Below are positions 53,686-62,260 of a stretch of 64,000 bases of DNA, in pieces. The DNA comes from JdFR-22 sp964534325 (lineage in GTDB: Archaea > Halobacteriota > Archaeoglobi > Archaeoglobales > Archaeoglobaceae): contig CAZHOR010000014.1 of the NCBI GenBank assembly GCA_964534325.1, positions 10,525-74,524 on the forward strand, written 5' to 3'. Within the stretch, counting starts at the first letter, position 1. Each line of letters begins with the position of its first letter. The notes under the pieces are model-generated. The model was not told the origin of the DNA, did not search any database, and saw only the letters and a program-made list of their open reading frames with translations. The translations under genes and the position numbers were made by a program.

Positions 53686-54621
53686 TCACCTGTAGTTGAC
53701 TCCGGGGACTTCTCCTGGCCATCCTACCCAGTAAGTGGTTTTTGCGCTGCCTGTGGTGTTGCCCCATGATGTGATATTGGCGGTGCCGTTGTAATCCCAC
53801 TTGGTAACGGTCCAGTTGTGCGTGCCTGATGATGTTACAATTGGTTTTTGCAGGCCTATATCGAATTCCAGGCTTCTGGCGTGGGTCCAGTTGATCTTTA
53901 CGGCTATACTGGTGTGGCAGGCTATACAGGCTTCGTTGGCGTCCTCCATCCCTTTTTCGGTTATTGCATTGATCACGAAGCTCTTATGGGCTGATTGGTT
54001 TCCTGTGTCATGTGGGTAAAGCGTTAGATTGAAACCTCCGGCTGGCGGAACGTAGTATACTTGGTTGGAGTTATCACTCTTATGACATCTCCAGCAATCC
54101 TCATTTTCCAGGCGGGGTGAATGGGATTTGTTGGTGAGCTTGAGGGGGTCGTGACAATCCGTACAATCATCGTCGAAGGTGTTGTGAGCGTAAACGGTTT
54201 GACTGTCGTAGCCCTTGTAGTAACCGCCCCAGTCACTGTAACTTCCACCGCTGTGGCAGTACATGCAGGCTACAGTGGAGGCAGCATGACTCTCATTTCC
54301 GGGAACGGCTCCGTTATCTCCTGAAGCATAAGTGTATTCCCTGAAGTTTGAGGTCTGGTCTTCGATGGGGAAAACCCTGTGGCAGTACTCGCAGTCAAAT
54401 CTGCCGAACCCGGTTTCTCCGGTGTGAGGGCCAGCAATTTGCTTCATTTCATCCGCAATATCTGCGTGACACTTTTCACATGGAACGTCATTGCCTGATT
54501 CGCTTAGACTATACCAGAAGTGCTGTCCAGCAAATAAGGTGACCACTGAAGGTAACACCAAAAAGCCGATGGTGACGAGCGCCAGCAAAACGACAAACAA
54601 TTTCGCCCCTTTTGACCTCAT
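53686..54621 (-). CDS. Six-haem c-type cytochrome
   Basis: A 311-residue exported cytochrome with six CxxCH haem sites: CEKCH, CEYCH, CMYCH, CTDCH, CWRCH and CIACH. One N-terminal hydrophobic segment (about 8-32) serves as signal or anchor. There is no second span and no S-layer domain. Extra His residues scattered between motifs could be distal ligands. It may carry electrons to or from the cell surface. Convergent with the giant surface-protein gene, 26 bp apart; no ccm genes are near. Confidence 0.92.
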   Translation of the reverse strand: MRSKGAKLFVVLLALVTIGFLVLPSVVTLFAGQHFWYSLSESGNDVPCEKCHADIADEMKQIAGPHTGETGFGRFDCEYCHRVFPIEDQTSNFREYTYASGDNGAVPGNESHAASTVACMYCHSGGSYSDWGGYYKGYDSQTVYAHNTFDDDCTDCHDPLKLTNKSHSPRLENEDCWRCHKSDNSNQVYYVPPAGGFNLTLYPHDTGNQSAHKSFVINAITEKGMEDANEACIACHTSIAVKINWTHARSLEFDIGLQKPIVTSSGTHNWTVTKWDYNGTANITSWGNTTGSAKTTYWVGWPGEVPGVNYR

Positions 54622-55256
54622 AGCTCATCAAAAAATTTAGTTGTAAAACTGCAGTTCATACCTCTGGCTAGCAAAAAAGGAAAACACAGCGTTAGCACTA
54701 TTTCCAGGTACCAAAAAGTACCCAAGAACGATCCTCTTCCCCCATTCCCTCTCAAGTTCTTAACTCCTATTTATATTCGGCTAAAACTCCCCATTGAATC
54801 TATTTAAACCTTTTTTATTGGCATGCGTACACCAATTTTCATCCAGTATCTATATTGGACGGAAATAATCTGTATGATGAATTGGATATGCCAGGGATCG
54901 CTTTACTGGAGGTTAGAGAGGACGATTGTGTGGGCATGCCATAAAGCATGCTGAAGCAATATGATCTAAACTGGGGAATTGGCGATGAATGTAGAACTGG
55001 CAGGAAAGACCTTAGCAATCATACATCCTCTTTTGATCCTCCATCAGAAAAAATTATAGGTTTTATGTGGGACATCCTGCTTATTGATCGTGGACAACTG
55101 GAACGGTTTTGTTCTCTGTAGCATCAAAAATTATTTTAGTCTTATGCAAATATAGTATTTATAGCCCGCTGGCGGGAACGCGTAAAATAACACGCTATTC
55201 TTGATTAAATAATTAAAAAGTGGGCTGGAACTAACTGATGGAAAAGGAGGAATTAT
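54622..55256. other. Gene-poor region with promoter elements
   Basis: About 630 bp without a recognised gene. The palindrome AGCATGCT occurs at 54945-54952, preceded by GGGC nine bases earlier. A small hairpin CCCG-CTGG-CGGG sits near 55167, next to a TATA-like AGTATTTATAG (about 55152). An A/T-rich tract near 55210 could be the promoter of the 20-residue peptide that follows. Confidence 0.4.
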
Positions 55257-55319
55257 ATGGAGATTAAAAGGATAATAGGGAAAATCAAAGGAATTTTCAA
55301 GAAAAAACAAGAAAAGTGA
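55257..55319 (+). CDS. 20-residue cationic amphipathic peptide
   Basis: The ORF reads MEIKRIIGKIKGIFKKKQEK and then TGA. AAAAGGAGGAATT precedes the ATG with ideal spacing, far better than most starts in the window. The periodic Ile/Phe and Lys/Arg pattern makes an amphipathic helix, as in membrane-active or RNA-binding peptides. No gene follows closely on this strand. Chance cannot be excluded for so short a frame. Confidence 0.45.
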   Translation: MEIKRIIGKIKGIFKKKQEK

Positions 55320-55422
55320 TTTCAATTCCATAGAATAACCCATAAAGCTCCTAATATTTTTAGGTATAAGCAAACAGGAAGCTATTCAACGTAGTTGGTG
55401 GGCTGAGTTTGGTCTTAGCCTG

Positions 55423-56001
55423 TCACGAGCGGGTGAATCCTCCGGAGATTATGACCTTAAATGCGTCTTCTACTGCCATATCCAGGTAAACAAGGTCGTC
55501 TTCGGGCACCAAGAGGATGTAGCCGGAAGTAGGATTGGGTGATGTGGGAACGAAAACGTTAACTGTTCTCTTACCCACCTTTTCATCAATTCCGTAGACC
55601 TCTGCACCACTGGTGAAACCCAGCGTGTAAATACCTTTACGGGGAAATTCAACCAGAACAACTCCTTTAATCGCCTCTGTATCAGAGACCAGGATTGCCT
55701 TGCTGGCCTCCTTGGTTGCAGTGTACACGGTCCTCACAAAAGGGACTCTTTGAAGCATATTCTCCAGGCTGTAAACCAGTTTGTTTCCCAGAGTGAACTT
55801 GCCTACTACCCCCAAAATGAATATGAGAGCGATCAAGAGCAACCAGCTCAACCCCGGGAAGTGGAATCCCACCGCCTTGATCACCAGAGGTTTGACAAGA
55901 CCATCAATATAATTAAAAGTCCAGTACACAACAAGTATTGTTGCAGAAATAGGGATGAAGATCAACAAACCAGTGAGGAATATACTTCTCAATGCCGACA
56001 T
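55423..56001 (-). CDS. DUF502 membrane protein (COG2928)
   Basis: A 192-residue protein with two N-terminal spans (about 5-27 and 50-70) separated by a short loop. The conserved ENMLQRVPFVRTVYTATKEASKAI and VVLVEFPRKGIYTLGFTSG, and later VFVPTSPNPTSGYILLVPEDDLVYLDM, match DUF502. Function is unknown throughout the family. The ATG at 56001 is preferred over a TTG three codons earlier. Confidence 0.9.
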   Translation of the reverse strand: MSALRSIFLTGLLIFIPISATILVVYWTFNYIDGLVKPLVIKAVGFHFPGLSWLLLIALIFILGVVGKFTLGNKLVYSLENMLQRVPFVRTVYTATKEASKAILVSDTEAIKGVVLVEFPRKGIYTLGFTSGAEVYGIDEKVGKRTVNVFVPTSPNPTSGYILLVPEDDLVYLDMAVEDAFKVIISGGFTRS

Positions 56002-56211
56002 AATTAACACTATTGAACGGTGACTCTATAAAAATTCTATTACAGAAATAATAGTGATGTGATGGGATCAAAACTGTAGGGGACTTGCAGAATTAAATCT
56101 CAATCATGTCCATTAAGGCCGGTCGTCTTGTGGTAATTTCCAATGAGGGGTTTTGAGTGGGTTGTTGAGGTCTACACTCCGGATGAGTTGTTGGGAGAGC
56201 AGTCTTTGAGG

Positions 56212-56592
56212 TTAGCATTCCTGGACCTCAAACCTGTGGGAGCAGTAGTCAAGAATGAATCTAAATCTGGTGGCGAATTCTATCCCCAGAACTGTTTCTT
56301 CAGTCCCTGAGGTCTCTATGAATCCGTCACATGAAGTATTCCCTATTCTTATGTTTCCGAAGATTCCCCAGGACTTTACCAAAGATCCGTCCGGGAATAT
56401 TAGCTCTCTGTTCTCCATTTGAAGCTCGTTGAACCTTAGTTCCTTAAAGATGTCTTCGGGAAGCAATGCGAATCCCTCGTAGCCAGTATCGAAAACGGCT
56501 AATAATTTACCGTCCTCAGGGTATATGGAGCCCATAAAGGGGTTCTCTATATTGACTTCCAGGTAAGGTACTCCCTGTAAAAAGAAATTCAT
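56212..56592 (-). CDS. Retropepsin-like aspartic protease domain protein
   Basis: A 126-residue clan AA type protein with VFDTGYEGFALLP (the D-T-G catalytic motif) and a C-terminal VLGIEFATRFRFILDY in place of the usual hydrophobic-G motif. One domain of this size would act as a dimer, as retropepsins do. It overlaps the ribbon-helix-helix gene by four bases. Related archaeal and cyanobacterial gene pairs are known to me only by annotation; target unknown. Confidence 0.75.
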   Translation of the reverse strand: MNFFLQGVPYLEVNIENPFMGSIYPEDGKLLAVFDTGYEGFALLPEDIFKELRFNELQMENRELIFPDGSLVKSWGIFGNIRIGNTSCDGFIETSGTEETVLGIEFATRFRFILDYCSHRFEVQEC

Positions 56593-56915
56593 GGACCCGT
56601 TTTCCTCAACCTATATCCGGTCTGGGCCACCCGCTTAACCTCTTCAGAAGACGTTATTCTAAGTTCTCTGGGGTCCAGATCATTTTCCTTTACCATTTTG
56701 GCGAGTCCATCTACGGATTCGGCTTCAGCTACTACCTTATTCTCTTTATACGCTCTATAACACTTCTTCTCTTCTTTAGCGGAGTGAAAGTAATTTCTCA
56801 AGGCATCCTCAATAACCCTCGAGAGAGAGCCTTTGCTGGAGCCATATAGTTCGCTCACAGCTTTTCTCAACTCCTTCTCTACTTCATCATCCAGAACTAT
56901 GGTCAAAGTACCCAT
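56589..56915 (-). CDS. Ribbon-helix-helix DNA-binding protein with DUF5678-like tail
   Basis: A 108-residue protein. The N-terminus TLTIVLDDEVEKELRKAVSEL and SKGSLSRVIEDALRNYF read as a CopG/RHH fold. The C-terminal KENKVVAEAESVDGLAKMVKEN resembles the DUF5678 segment found beside retropepsin-like genes. The two-gene arrangement is antitoxin-like, with a DNA-binding first gene coupled to a second enzyme gene. A regulatory role on its own operon is inference. Confidence 0.7.
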   Translation of the reverse strand: MGTLTIVLDDEVEKELRKAVSELYGSSKGSLSRVIEDALRNYFHSAKEEKKCYRAYKENKVVAEAESVDGLAKMVKENDLDPRELRITSSEEVKRVAQTGYRLRKTGP

Positions 56916-57012
56916 ACATTTACATTGTATTTATGTTATATTTAAATCCATCTTTTGGAAAGAACAACACCAAAAATTAGAGATATTCCCTGAAGCTCAA
57001 TTTTAATGATTA

Positions 57013-57083
57013 TGCGGCTGCCGGGATTTGAACCCGGGTCAGAGGCTCGGGAAGCCCCTGTCATGCCGCTAGACCACAGCCGC
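57013..57083 (-). tRNA. tRNA-Gly (anticodon CCC)
   Basis: On the minus strand the acceptor stem GCGGCTG pairs with CAGCCGC, with A as discriminator base. The anticodon stem GGGGC/GCCTC encloses TTCCCGA, giving CCC. The T arm is CCGGG-TTCAAAT-CCCGG. It is 71 nt without intron or encoded CCA. Confidence 0.95.
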
Positions 57084-57310
57084 TTGGAATCGTTCTCTTC
57101 TTTATGGAGTTCTTCAGTTATCTTATTTTCCAGCAATTGCCTTAAATTTAACCCCTTATCTCTGGTCTGCTCTAATAAGTTTTTATCTAGCCTAATAGAT
57201 ACGGGTTTTTTGTCTCCATGTATTACAGTTTGTAGTACGGAATTTAAGGTTTATTATTTCAGGAGGTAATAGAAGTACCTTTAAATAAGGGATTTTACAC
57301 CTATTTTTTA

Positions 57311-57643
57311 ATGGAAAATATCCTTGATAAATACAAGGACAGAGCAAATGAATTTAGCGGATTTATAACCTTGTACTCAACCATTATTGTTGCAGCCTCA
57401 GTATTAATCTTTATCTCTATCAGCAGCTCTGGTGAAGCTATATTCTTAGAATTAATAGGAGTAGCGTTTATCGTTTCTGGAGCTTTCGGGCTGATTGGGA
57501 CGTTTTTGACTATATTTTGGAAAAATAAATTCGTAGCTATAATAAATGGAGCATCTATAGCTTCAATCTTATCCTTTATTTGTGGAGTTGGTATAATATT
57601 TTTTGTAGCAATAATTACAATTCTCGAATCATTACCGATATAG
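57311..57643 (+). CDS. Small polytopic membrane protein
   Basis: A 110-residue protein with three hydrophobic stretches (about 19-37, 45-70 and 75-105) and little charge. A T-rich tract precedes the ATG and there is no Shine-Dalgarno, so it may be leaderless. Codon use is more A/T-rich than in neighbouring genes. No family recognised. Confidence 0.6.
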   Translation: MENILDKYKDRANEFSGFITLYSTIIVAASVLIFISISSSGEAIFLELIGVAFIVSGAFGLIGTFLTIFWKNKFVAIINGASIASILSFICGVGIIFFVAIITILESLPI

Positions 57644-57771
57644 GGTTCACTTACAATAAAGATTATGGTAGTATTTACTTACCTGTGTCTCGATTTGTTG
57701 AGGAGTGCTGAAAACCTTCTTGTTACCATAAAGCTCAGGTTCAATGTTCTATTTATCCCTTTTTGCTTTCT

Positions 57772-58329
57772 TCAGGGATTATAGGTTTCTTCCAGGGTCA
57801 TGGTCTTCTCGTCGGAGGTTACAGTGAAAACGATTCTTGCTCCATTGTTCTGGATGCATAATCCGCCACCAAATCCGACGTCTATCTCTTCTGTTCTTGT
57901 TTCACTCTCACCTGGTTCGAGTGTCCCAAGATCGAGGGATACATACTCCTGACCGTTTACGTCGATCCTGTCTCCATCACAATAAAATCTCACTTCTACA
58001 TCAACATTATGCGCAGTTTCGTCTCCCGTGTTCTTCAATTTCGCCGGAACCTCTCTACAAGTCATACCGCAATCCCTTATATTGCTCTCATCCACATAAA
58101 CAGTAAACCTAACCGGATCCTGTGGCCCCGAAGAAGTAGAAGTGGGTGTAGATGTGTGGGTAGGGGTAGAATGTGAGGTTGGTTCATTAGGGGTTGCTGT
58201 GGCCTTATGGTCTCCGCTCTCATTCTCCTCGCTTGAGAGTTGGTTCAGCACTATGGGGTAGGCGATGATGGAAGCCAATATGATTAAGACGATGATGGGC
58301 CATAACTTCCTGTTCTTGTCATTGGGCAT
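57772..58329 (-). CDS. Membrane-anchored exoprotein with CARDB-like domain
   Basis: A 185-residue protein with an N-terminal anchor (KLWPIIVLIILASIIAYPIVL), a Thr/Ser/Pro linker (about 42-68), and a beta-sandwich domain. The domain has the CARDB/NEW3 feel (PAKLKNTGDETAHNVDVEVRF, LGTLEPGESETRTEEIDVGF). Cys residues 87, 91, 115 and 155 could form disulfides. Surface role inferred; no partner identified. Confidence 0.65.
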   Translation of the reverse strand: MPNDKNRKLWPIIVLIILASIIAYPIVLNQLSSEENESGDHKATATPNEPTSHSTPTHTSTPTSTSSGPQDPVRFTVYVDESNIRDCGMTCREVPAKLKNTGDETAHNVDVEVRFYCDGDRIDVNGQEYVSLDLGTLEPGESETRTEEIDVGFGGGLCIQNNGARIVFTVTSDEKTMTLEETYNP

Positions 58330-58404
58330 ATGATAATACGTGAAGTCACCTTATTTCAATTTATACCATAACCCGCTCATCATAAGTGCTTTGGTTGAAG
58401 TCCG

Positions 58405-58581
58405 TTAACGTGATTCTCTCCCGTAGCCTACGCCCAGTATAAAACCAATGGCCACTAGAGTTATCCCCACACTATACGTATCCACCTCTAAAACCGAGTA
58501 CCCTGCAATATAATCAATGGCGTCAATAATGATCAATATGAAACCGGTTATCAAGAATATGTAGCTGAGCTTCCATCTCAT
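58405..58581 (-). CDS. Two-span small membrane protein, 58 residues
   Basis: The ORF begins MRWKLSYIFLITGFILII, continues with a loop containing GYSVLEVDTYSV, and has a second hydrophobic span ITLVAIGFILGVGYG before a charged end GRESR. It looks like a real two-helix hairpin protein. It is just below the usual reporting length. It lies 75 bp downstream of the CARDB-like gene's start in the opposite sense of position, that is upstream of it on the minus strand, and may share its transcript. Confidence 0.55.
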   Translation of the reverse strand: MRWKLSYIFLITGFILIIIDAIDYIAGYSVLEVDTYSVGITLVAIGFILGVGYGRESR

Positions 58582-59061
58582 AGTAGATAAAAATCAATTG
58601 GACATAAGAATTTTGCAGTAATCAAACGAGATGAGGGTTTTTGTTCTCTTCCTCAAAATAAAAAAAGAAATAGGAATGGTGGTCAACCCTTGTTAAGCAA
58701 TATGAAGTTACCGCGTTCACTGATTCATCGTATGTACAATTGGATAACGACATCCCGGTTACAGTTGCAGTATACTCGCCGGATGTTCTGGATGCTTTAT
58801 CGAAGTGTGGCTGGGGACTCCAGTAGAATCCGTAACGGCTGTAGAAGTGACCTCTTTCTCTTCTGACGTATCAGGATGTCACTAAAAACAGCACTATAAA
58901 AAGGACTAAAACACTTCTAAAAGCGTTTGATTGACTTAACGTATCGCAACCACAAAAAGATGGTACATGGGCACGCTATTTAGCATGCTTAAAAGAAACC
59001 TATTAAATGTAGTTTAGGGTGTGTTATTATTTAGCAATTAAGTAGGTTGGAGGGATAAGAA
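58582..59061. other. Intergenic with a possible gene remnant
   Basis: About 480 bp. On the minus strand, 58622-58870 is open without a start codon and reads HFYSRYGFYWSPQPHFDK..., rich in aromatics like the tail of a secreted protein; it may be a truncated gene but could be chance. At 58969-58989 GGGC-N9-AGCATGCT resembles the motif at 54932-54952. The promoter of the next small gene should lie near 59020. Confidence 0.3.
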
Positions 59062-59190
59062 ATGTCTGATGTAGTTGGTAGTAGGTCTGGAGGATTTGTT
59101 TCGAAGTTGAGCCGGTATGTGCTGGTGGCAGGGATATTCAGTGCGGTAATTTACTTCTATATAACCATGTTCCTGTATCTCAATCAATGA
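59062..59190 (+). CDS. Single-span small membrane protein, 42 residues
   Basis: The ORF is MSDVVGSRSGGFVSKLSR followed by a hydrophobic helix (YVLVAGIFSAVIYFYITMFLYL) and NQ. GGAGGGAT lies about eight bases before the ATG, a good ribosome binding site. The polar Gly/Ser start and one span recall Sec61-beta-like or other tail-type proteins. No family is certain. Confidence 0.6.
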   Translation: MSDVVGSRSGGFVSKLSRYVLVAGIFSAVIYFYITMFLYLNQ

Positions 59191-59372
59191 GAATATTGAT
59201 TTCCCTTATGGGAACTTAAACCTGTAGTCAAGCGAATTAGTGGTAATCATGTAACTCATGAGCATCATATTGTTTCCGAAATTATCAGAATCAGTAGACC
59301 ACAATCATTACAACCTAACGGAATTAGAAAAAGTATTTAGTTTAATAATATATGTTTAGATTGGAGGGCAAT

Positions 59373-59639
59373 ATGAGAGACAGCACAGATACTGCGCTAC
59401 ACTACCGGTATTTCATGATCGTTTTACCCAATACGGAAGCATTGGTCAGCTTTGACATGGAAACAGAGGGTTTAAAGACCATGGAATGCACCAACAGAGA
59501 GTTCTGTTACTTCAACCAACTTCTCAGATGCGGGAAATGCCCTCATACCTGCAAAGTTATCGTAGAAGCCAAAAACCACATATACGGAAGAAGAGAAACC
59601 AGAGCCAGCATCTTCGAAGTTAAAGGAATAAAGAAATAA
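59373..59639 (+). CDS. Small cysteine-rich hypothetical protein
   Basis: An 88-residue basic protein with CTNREFC and CGKCPHTC, a cysteine set that could bind zinc. The ATG at 59373 is preferred over the one at 59352 because GGAGGG lies four bases upstream of it. The N-terminal half (HYRYFMIVLPNTEALVSFD) is beta-like. No family recognised. Confidence 0.6.
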   Translation: MRDSTDTALHYRYFMIVLPNTEALVSFDMETEGLKTMECTNREFCYFNQLLRCGKCPHTCKVIVEAKNHIYGRRETRASIFEVKGIKK

Positions 59640-59667
59640 TTCTTGACTTGGATTAAGGATAAATTTG

Positions 59668-60237
59668 CTAATCTTCTAAGCCCTTAAGACCTTCTTTAGC
59701 TCTATTCCCCACTTCTTCGTAAATACTTCTTCCGTGAGAGTCCATGCCCACCATGCACTGGAAGCCTTCTACTTCGAACACCCATACGGCTTCTGCCATC
59801 CCGAAGTCTTCCCAGTGGCACGTTTTGACCTTCTTGATGGATTGAGCCGTCAGTGCCCCTGTTCCACCGGTCACCGCCAGGTAAACTCCTTTACCCTTCA
59901 TCGCCTCCAAAACCTCTTTATTCATACCTCCTTTACCCACAACCGCCATGCAGTCCACCATACCCAGCAATTTGGCTGTGGGCTCGTTCATCCGGGCAGA
60001 GGTAGTTGGTCCGGCAGCAAGAACCTTCCGATCATGGATTAATGGGCCGCAGTGATAGACTACACCCCCATCAAAATCGATGGGAAGTTCTTTCCCCTCT
60101 CGTATGTACTGCAGGGCTCTCTGGTGGGCTTTGTCTCTGGCAGTGAATATCTCTCCCCAGATAGATACTTTATCTCCCACCTCCAGCTTCAACATTTCGT
60201 CCTCGTCAATAGGGGTTCTAAGCTCAACTTCTCTCAT
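59668..60237 (-). CDS. fumB: Fumarate hydratase, beta subunit (class I)
   Basis: A 189-residue beta subunit of iron-sulfur class I fumarase/tartrate dehydratase: LRTPIDEDEMLKLEVGDKVSIWG, GPTTSARMNEPTAKLL and AVVGKGGMN are typical. It works with the alpha subunit whose gene lies four bases upstream. The ribosome binding site GAGGTGAT sits in the gap. Fumarase serves the partial TCA cycle. Confidence 0.93.
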   Translation of the reverse strand: MREVELRTPIDEDEMLKLEVGDKVSIWGEIFTARDKAHQRALQYIREGKELPIDFDGGVVYHCGPLIHDRKVLAAGPTTSARMNEPTAKLLGMVDCMAVVGKGGMNKEVLEAMKGKGVYLAVTGGTGALTAQSIKKVKTCHWEDFGMAEAVWVFEVEGFQCMVGMDSHGRSIYEEVGNRAKEGLKGLED

Positions 60238-60241
60238 GATA

Positions 60242-61063
60242 TCACCTCAAGGTGGCTGAAGCTCTTCTATTCGCCCAGCACTGCAGATTAACTACTGCTG
60301 GCAGGGAGGCAGTATGGCAATGACCCATTTCGACCAGTGCAGCGAGAGCAGTACTCCGTCCTCCCATTCCCATGGGACCGATCCCCAGGGTATTCACTTT
60401 TTCCAGCACTTCCTCCTCATAATCGCTCATTTCAGTCACATCTCTCAGAAGAGCTTTCTTGGCCAGCTTCGCAGCACCGTCGAAGGTTGAACCTATCCCC
60501 ACACCAATGAAAAGGGGTGGGCAGGACTTTCCTCCTGCATTCTCCACCACTTGAGCCACAAAATCGGGGATCTGGTCGCCTTCACCGGGAAGGAACATCT
60601 TGAAAGCGGACAAGTTCTCACCCCCCGCTCCCTTGGGCATTACGGTGAGCTTGAGTTCATCCCCCTCAACCACCTCCACGTTCATCAAAGGCATATGCAT
60701 GCCTGTGTTATCCCCGGAATTCTCTCTGGAGAGGGGATGGACGCTATTGGGCCTTATAGGCACCTCCTTCGTTGCCTTCACCACCCCATCCCTTACCGCG
60801 CTCTTCAGATCGAAGTCCAGCTGGAAACCCATTCCCAGCTCCACAAAGAACACCGGTAATCCTGTATCCTGACACATGGGAACTTGTTCCCGTTGGGAAA
60901 CTTCAATATTCCTTAGGATGTTCTCCAGATTAGTTTTAGCCATCTCATTCTCTTCTTTTTCGTAAGCGGTCTTCAGAGCATTAACTACATCGTCATCCAG
61001 CTCGGTTTCAGCCCTCCTCACTATCTGCACCACTGTATCTACCACATCATCGTAGTCAGCCAT
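60242..61063 (-). CDS. fumA: Fumarate hydratase, alpha subunit (class I)
   Basis: A 273-residue alpha subunit that carries the 4Fe-4S cluster: VPMCQDTGLPVFF, GGKSCPPLFIGVGIGS and MGHCHTASLP contain the conserved cysteines, and RENSGDNTGMHMP is another family block. It interconverts fumarate and malate. First gene of the two-subunit operon. Archaea commonly split this enzyme into two genes, as here. Confidence 0.93.
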   Translation of the reverse strand: MADYDDVVDTVVQIVRRAETELDDDVVNALKTAYEKEENEMAKTNLENILRNIEVSQREQVPMCQDTGLPVFFVELGMGFQLDFDLKSAVRDGVVKATKEVPIRPNSVHPLSRENSGDNTGMHMPLMNVEVVEGDELKLTVMPKGAGGENLSAFKMFLPGEGDQIPDFVAQVVENAGGKSCPPLFIGVGIGSTFDGAAKLAKKALLRDVTEMSDYEEEVLEKVNTLGIGPMGMGGRSTALAALVEMGHCHTASLPAVVNLQCWANRRASATLR

Positions 61064-61135
61064 CTTTACACCTCAGCAAATCCGTATGCAATACTCCATG
61101 CAAAATTTTTTTAATATCTATAGTTAACGCTTCTC

Positions 61136-62260
61136 ATGTACAAAGGGGTCAAAGAATTACTGGATAAAAATAATGCTCAATTCTTCATCCAGTATTCTAC
61201 CAGCAATGACGCCAATTTTTATTACGCTACCAACATCAAGATCGGCGACCCCATCTTCTATGCTGTCAATAGGGACGGCGATATGGTAGTAGTCCCCGAA
61301 ATGGAGAAGAATAGGGCAGTGAGAGAGGCCAACGTATCCAAAGTGCTCTCTCTCAACGACTTCAACTTCTCCCGAAACCTCAAAGAATTTGACTCTCCGA
61401 GAGAAGCGGTGGCCCACACTTACCTCCAGTTCCTTCAGAGCCAGAACACCACAAAGGTGCTGGTCCCACCTGATTTCCCCTCATTCCTCTCTTTTTACTT
61501 CAAGGACAACGGAATGGAAGTTGACATTGTTGATAACCCCTTTGCAACCTCAAGAAAAATAAAGAACGAAAAAGAGATAGAGAATATAAGGAAGTCCAGT
61601 CGGGCAGCAGTCAGTGGCCTGGAGCACCTCATTGAACTACTCAAAAAAGGGGATAAGAAAAAAGATTGTGAAGACCTCAGGAATAGAGTGGAGATGTACC
61701 TCTACTCTCAGGGATATGTGGCCAAGAACACCATAGTATCCTCCGGAATGGGCACGGCCGAACCACACAACATTGGTGAGGGTGCAGTAGAAGAGCATGT
61801 CATCTTCGACATCTTCCCTCAGAGCAAGAAGACCGGTTATTTCTCCGACTTTACCAGGACTATAATTCTGGAGAGGCAGAATGAGATAGAGGATATGCTG
61901 GATGCCGTTATCCAGGCAAAGGAAGCCGGAATAGCTGTGGTAAGAGATGGGGTTAAAGCTAACGAAGTCCACGACAAGATATGTGACGTGCTGGAGGGGA
62001 GAGGTTATCACACGCTGAGGGGAGAGTCGCGTGAAGGTTTCATCCATTCCACAGGTCATGGTGTCGGCCTGGAAGTACATGAAAAGCCAAGCATTTATAC
62101 CAGAGAGGAGACACTTGAAAGCGGGATGGTAACAACCATTGAACCCGGCCTCTACTACAGGGACGTCGGGGGCGTGAGGGTAGAAGATACCGTAGTTGTC
62201 AGGAAAAATGACTGTGAAGTGCTTACCAAGTATCCCAATAGAGTTGATTTGAATGAATAA
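61136..62260 (+). CDS. M24 family Xaa-Pro aminopeptidase
   Basis: A 374-residue pita-bread fold peptidase with a creatinase N-terminal domain (1-130) and the catalytic domain. Metal ligands are in FDIFPQ (Asp), SDFTRT (Asp), STGHGVGLEVHE (His), TIEPGLY (Glu) and VRVEDTVVV (Glu). It removes an N-terminal residue preceding proline. A TATA tract at about 61105-61118 lies about 25 bp before the ATG, so the message is probably leaderless. It overlaps map by 8 bp. Confidence 0.9.
   Translation: MYKGVKELLDKNNAQFFIQYSTSNDANFYYATNIKIGDPIFYAVNRDGDMVVVPEMEKNRAVREANVSKVLSLNDFNFSRNLKEFDSPREAVAHTYLQFLQSQNTTKVLVPPDFPSFLSFYFKDNGMEVDIVDNPFATSRKIKNEKEIENIRKSSRAAVSGLEHLIELLKKGDKKKDCEDLRNRVEMYLYSQGYVAKNTIVSSGMGTAEPHNIGEGAVEEHVIFDIFPQSKKTGYFSDFTRTIILERQNEIEDMLDAVIQAKEAGIAVVRDGVKANEVHDKICDVLEGRGYHTLRGESREGFIHSTGHGVGLEVHEKPSIYTREETLESGMVTTIEPGLYYRDVGGVRVEDTVVVRKNDCEVLTKYPNRVDLNE

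Noticed and set aside
58622..58870. 83-codon minus-strand frame reading like a secreted protein tail
   Set aside because: No start codon at its beginning and an equally open frame on the other strand; kept only as a possible remnant.
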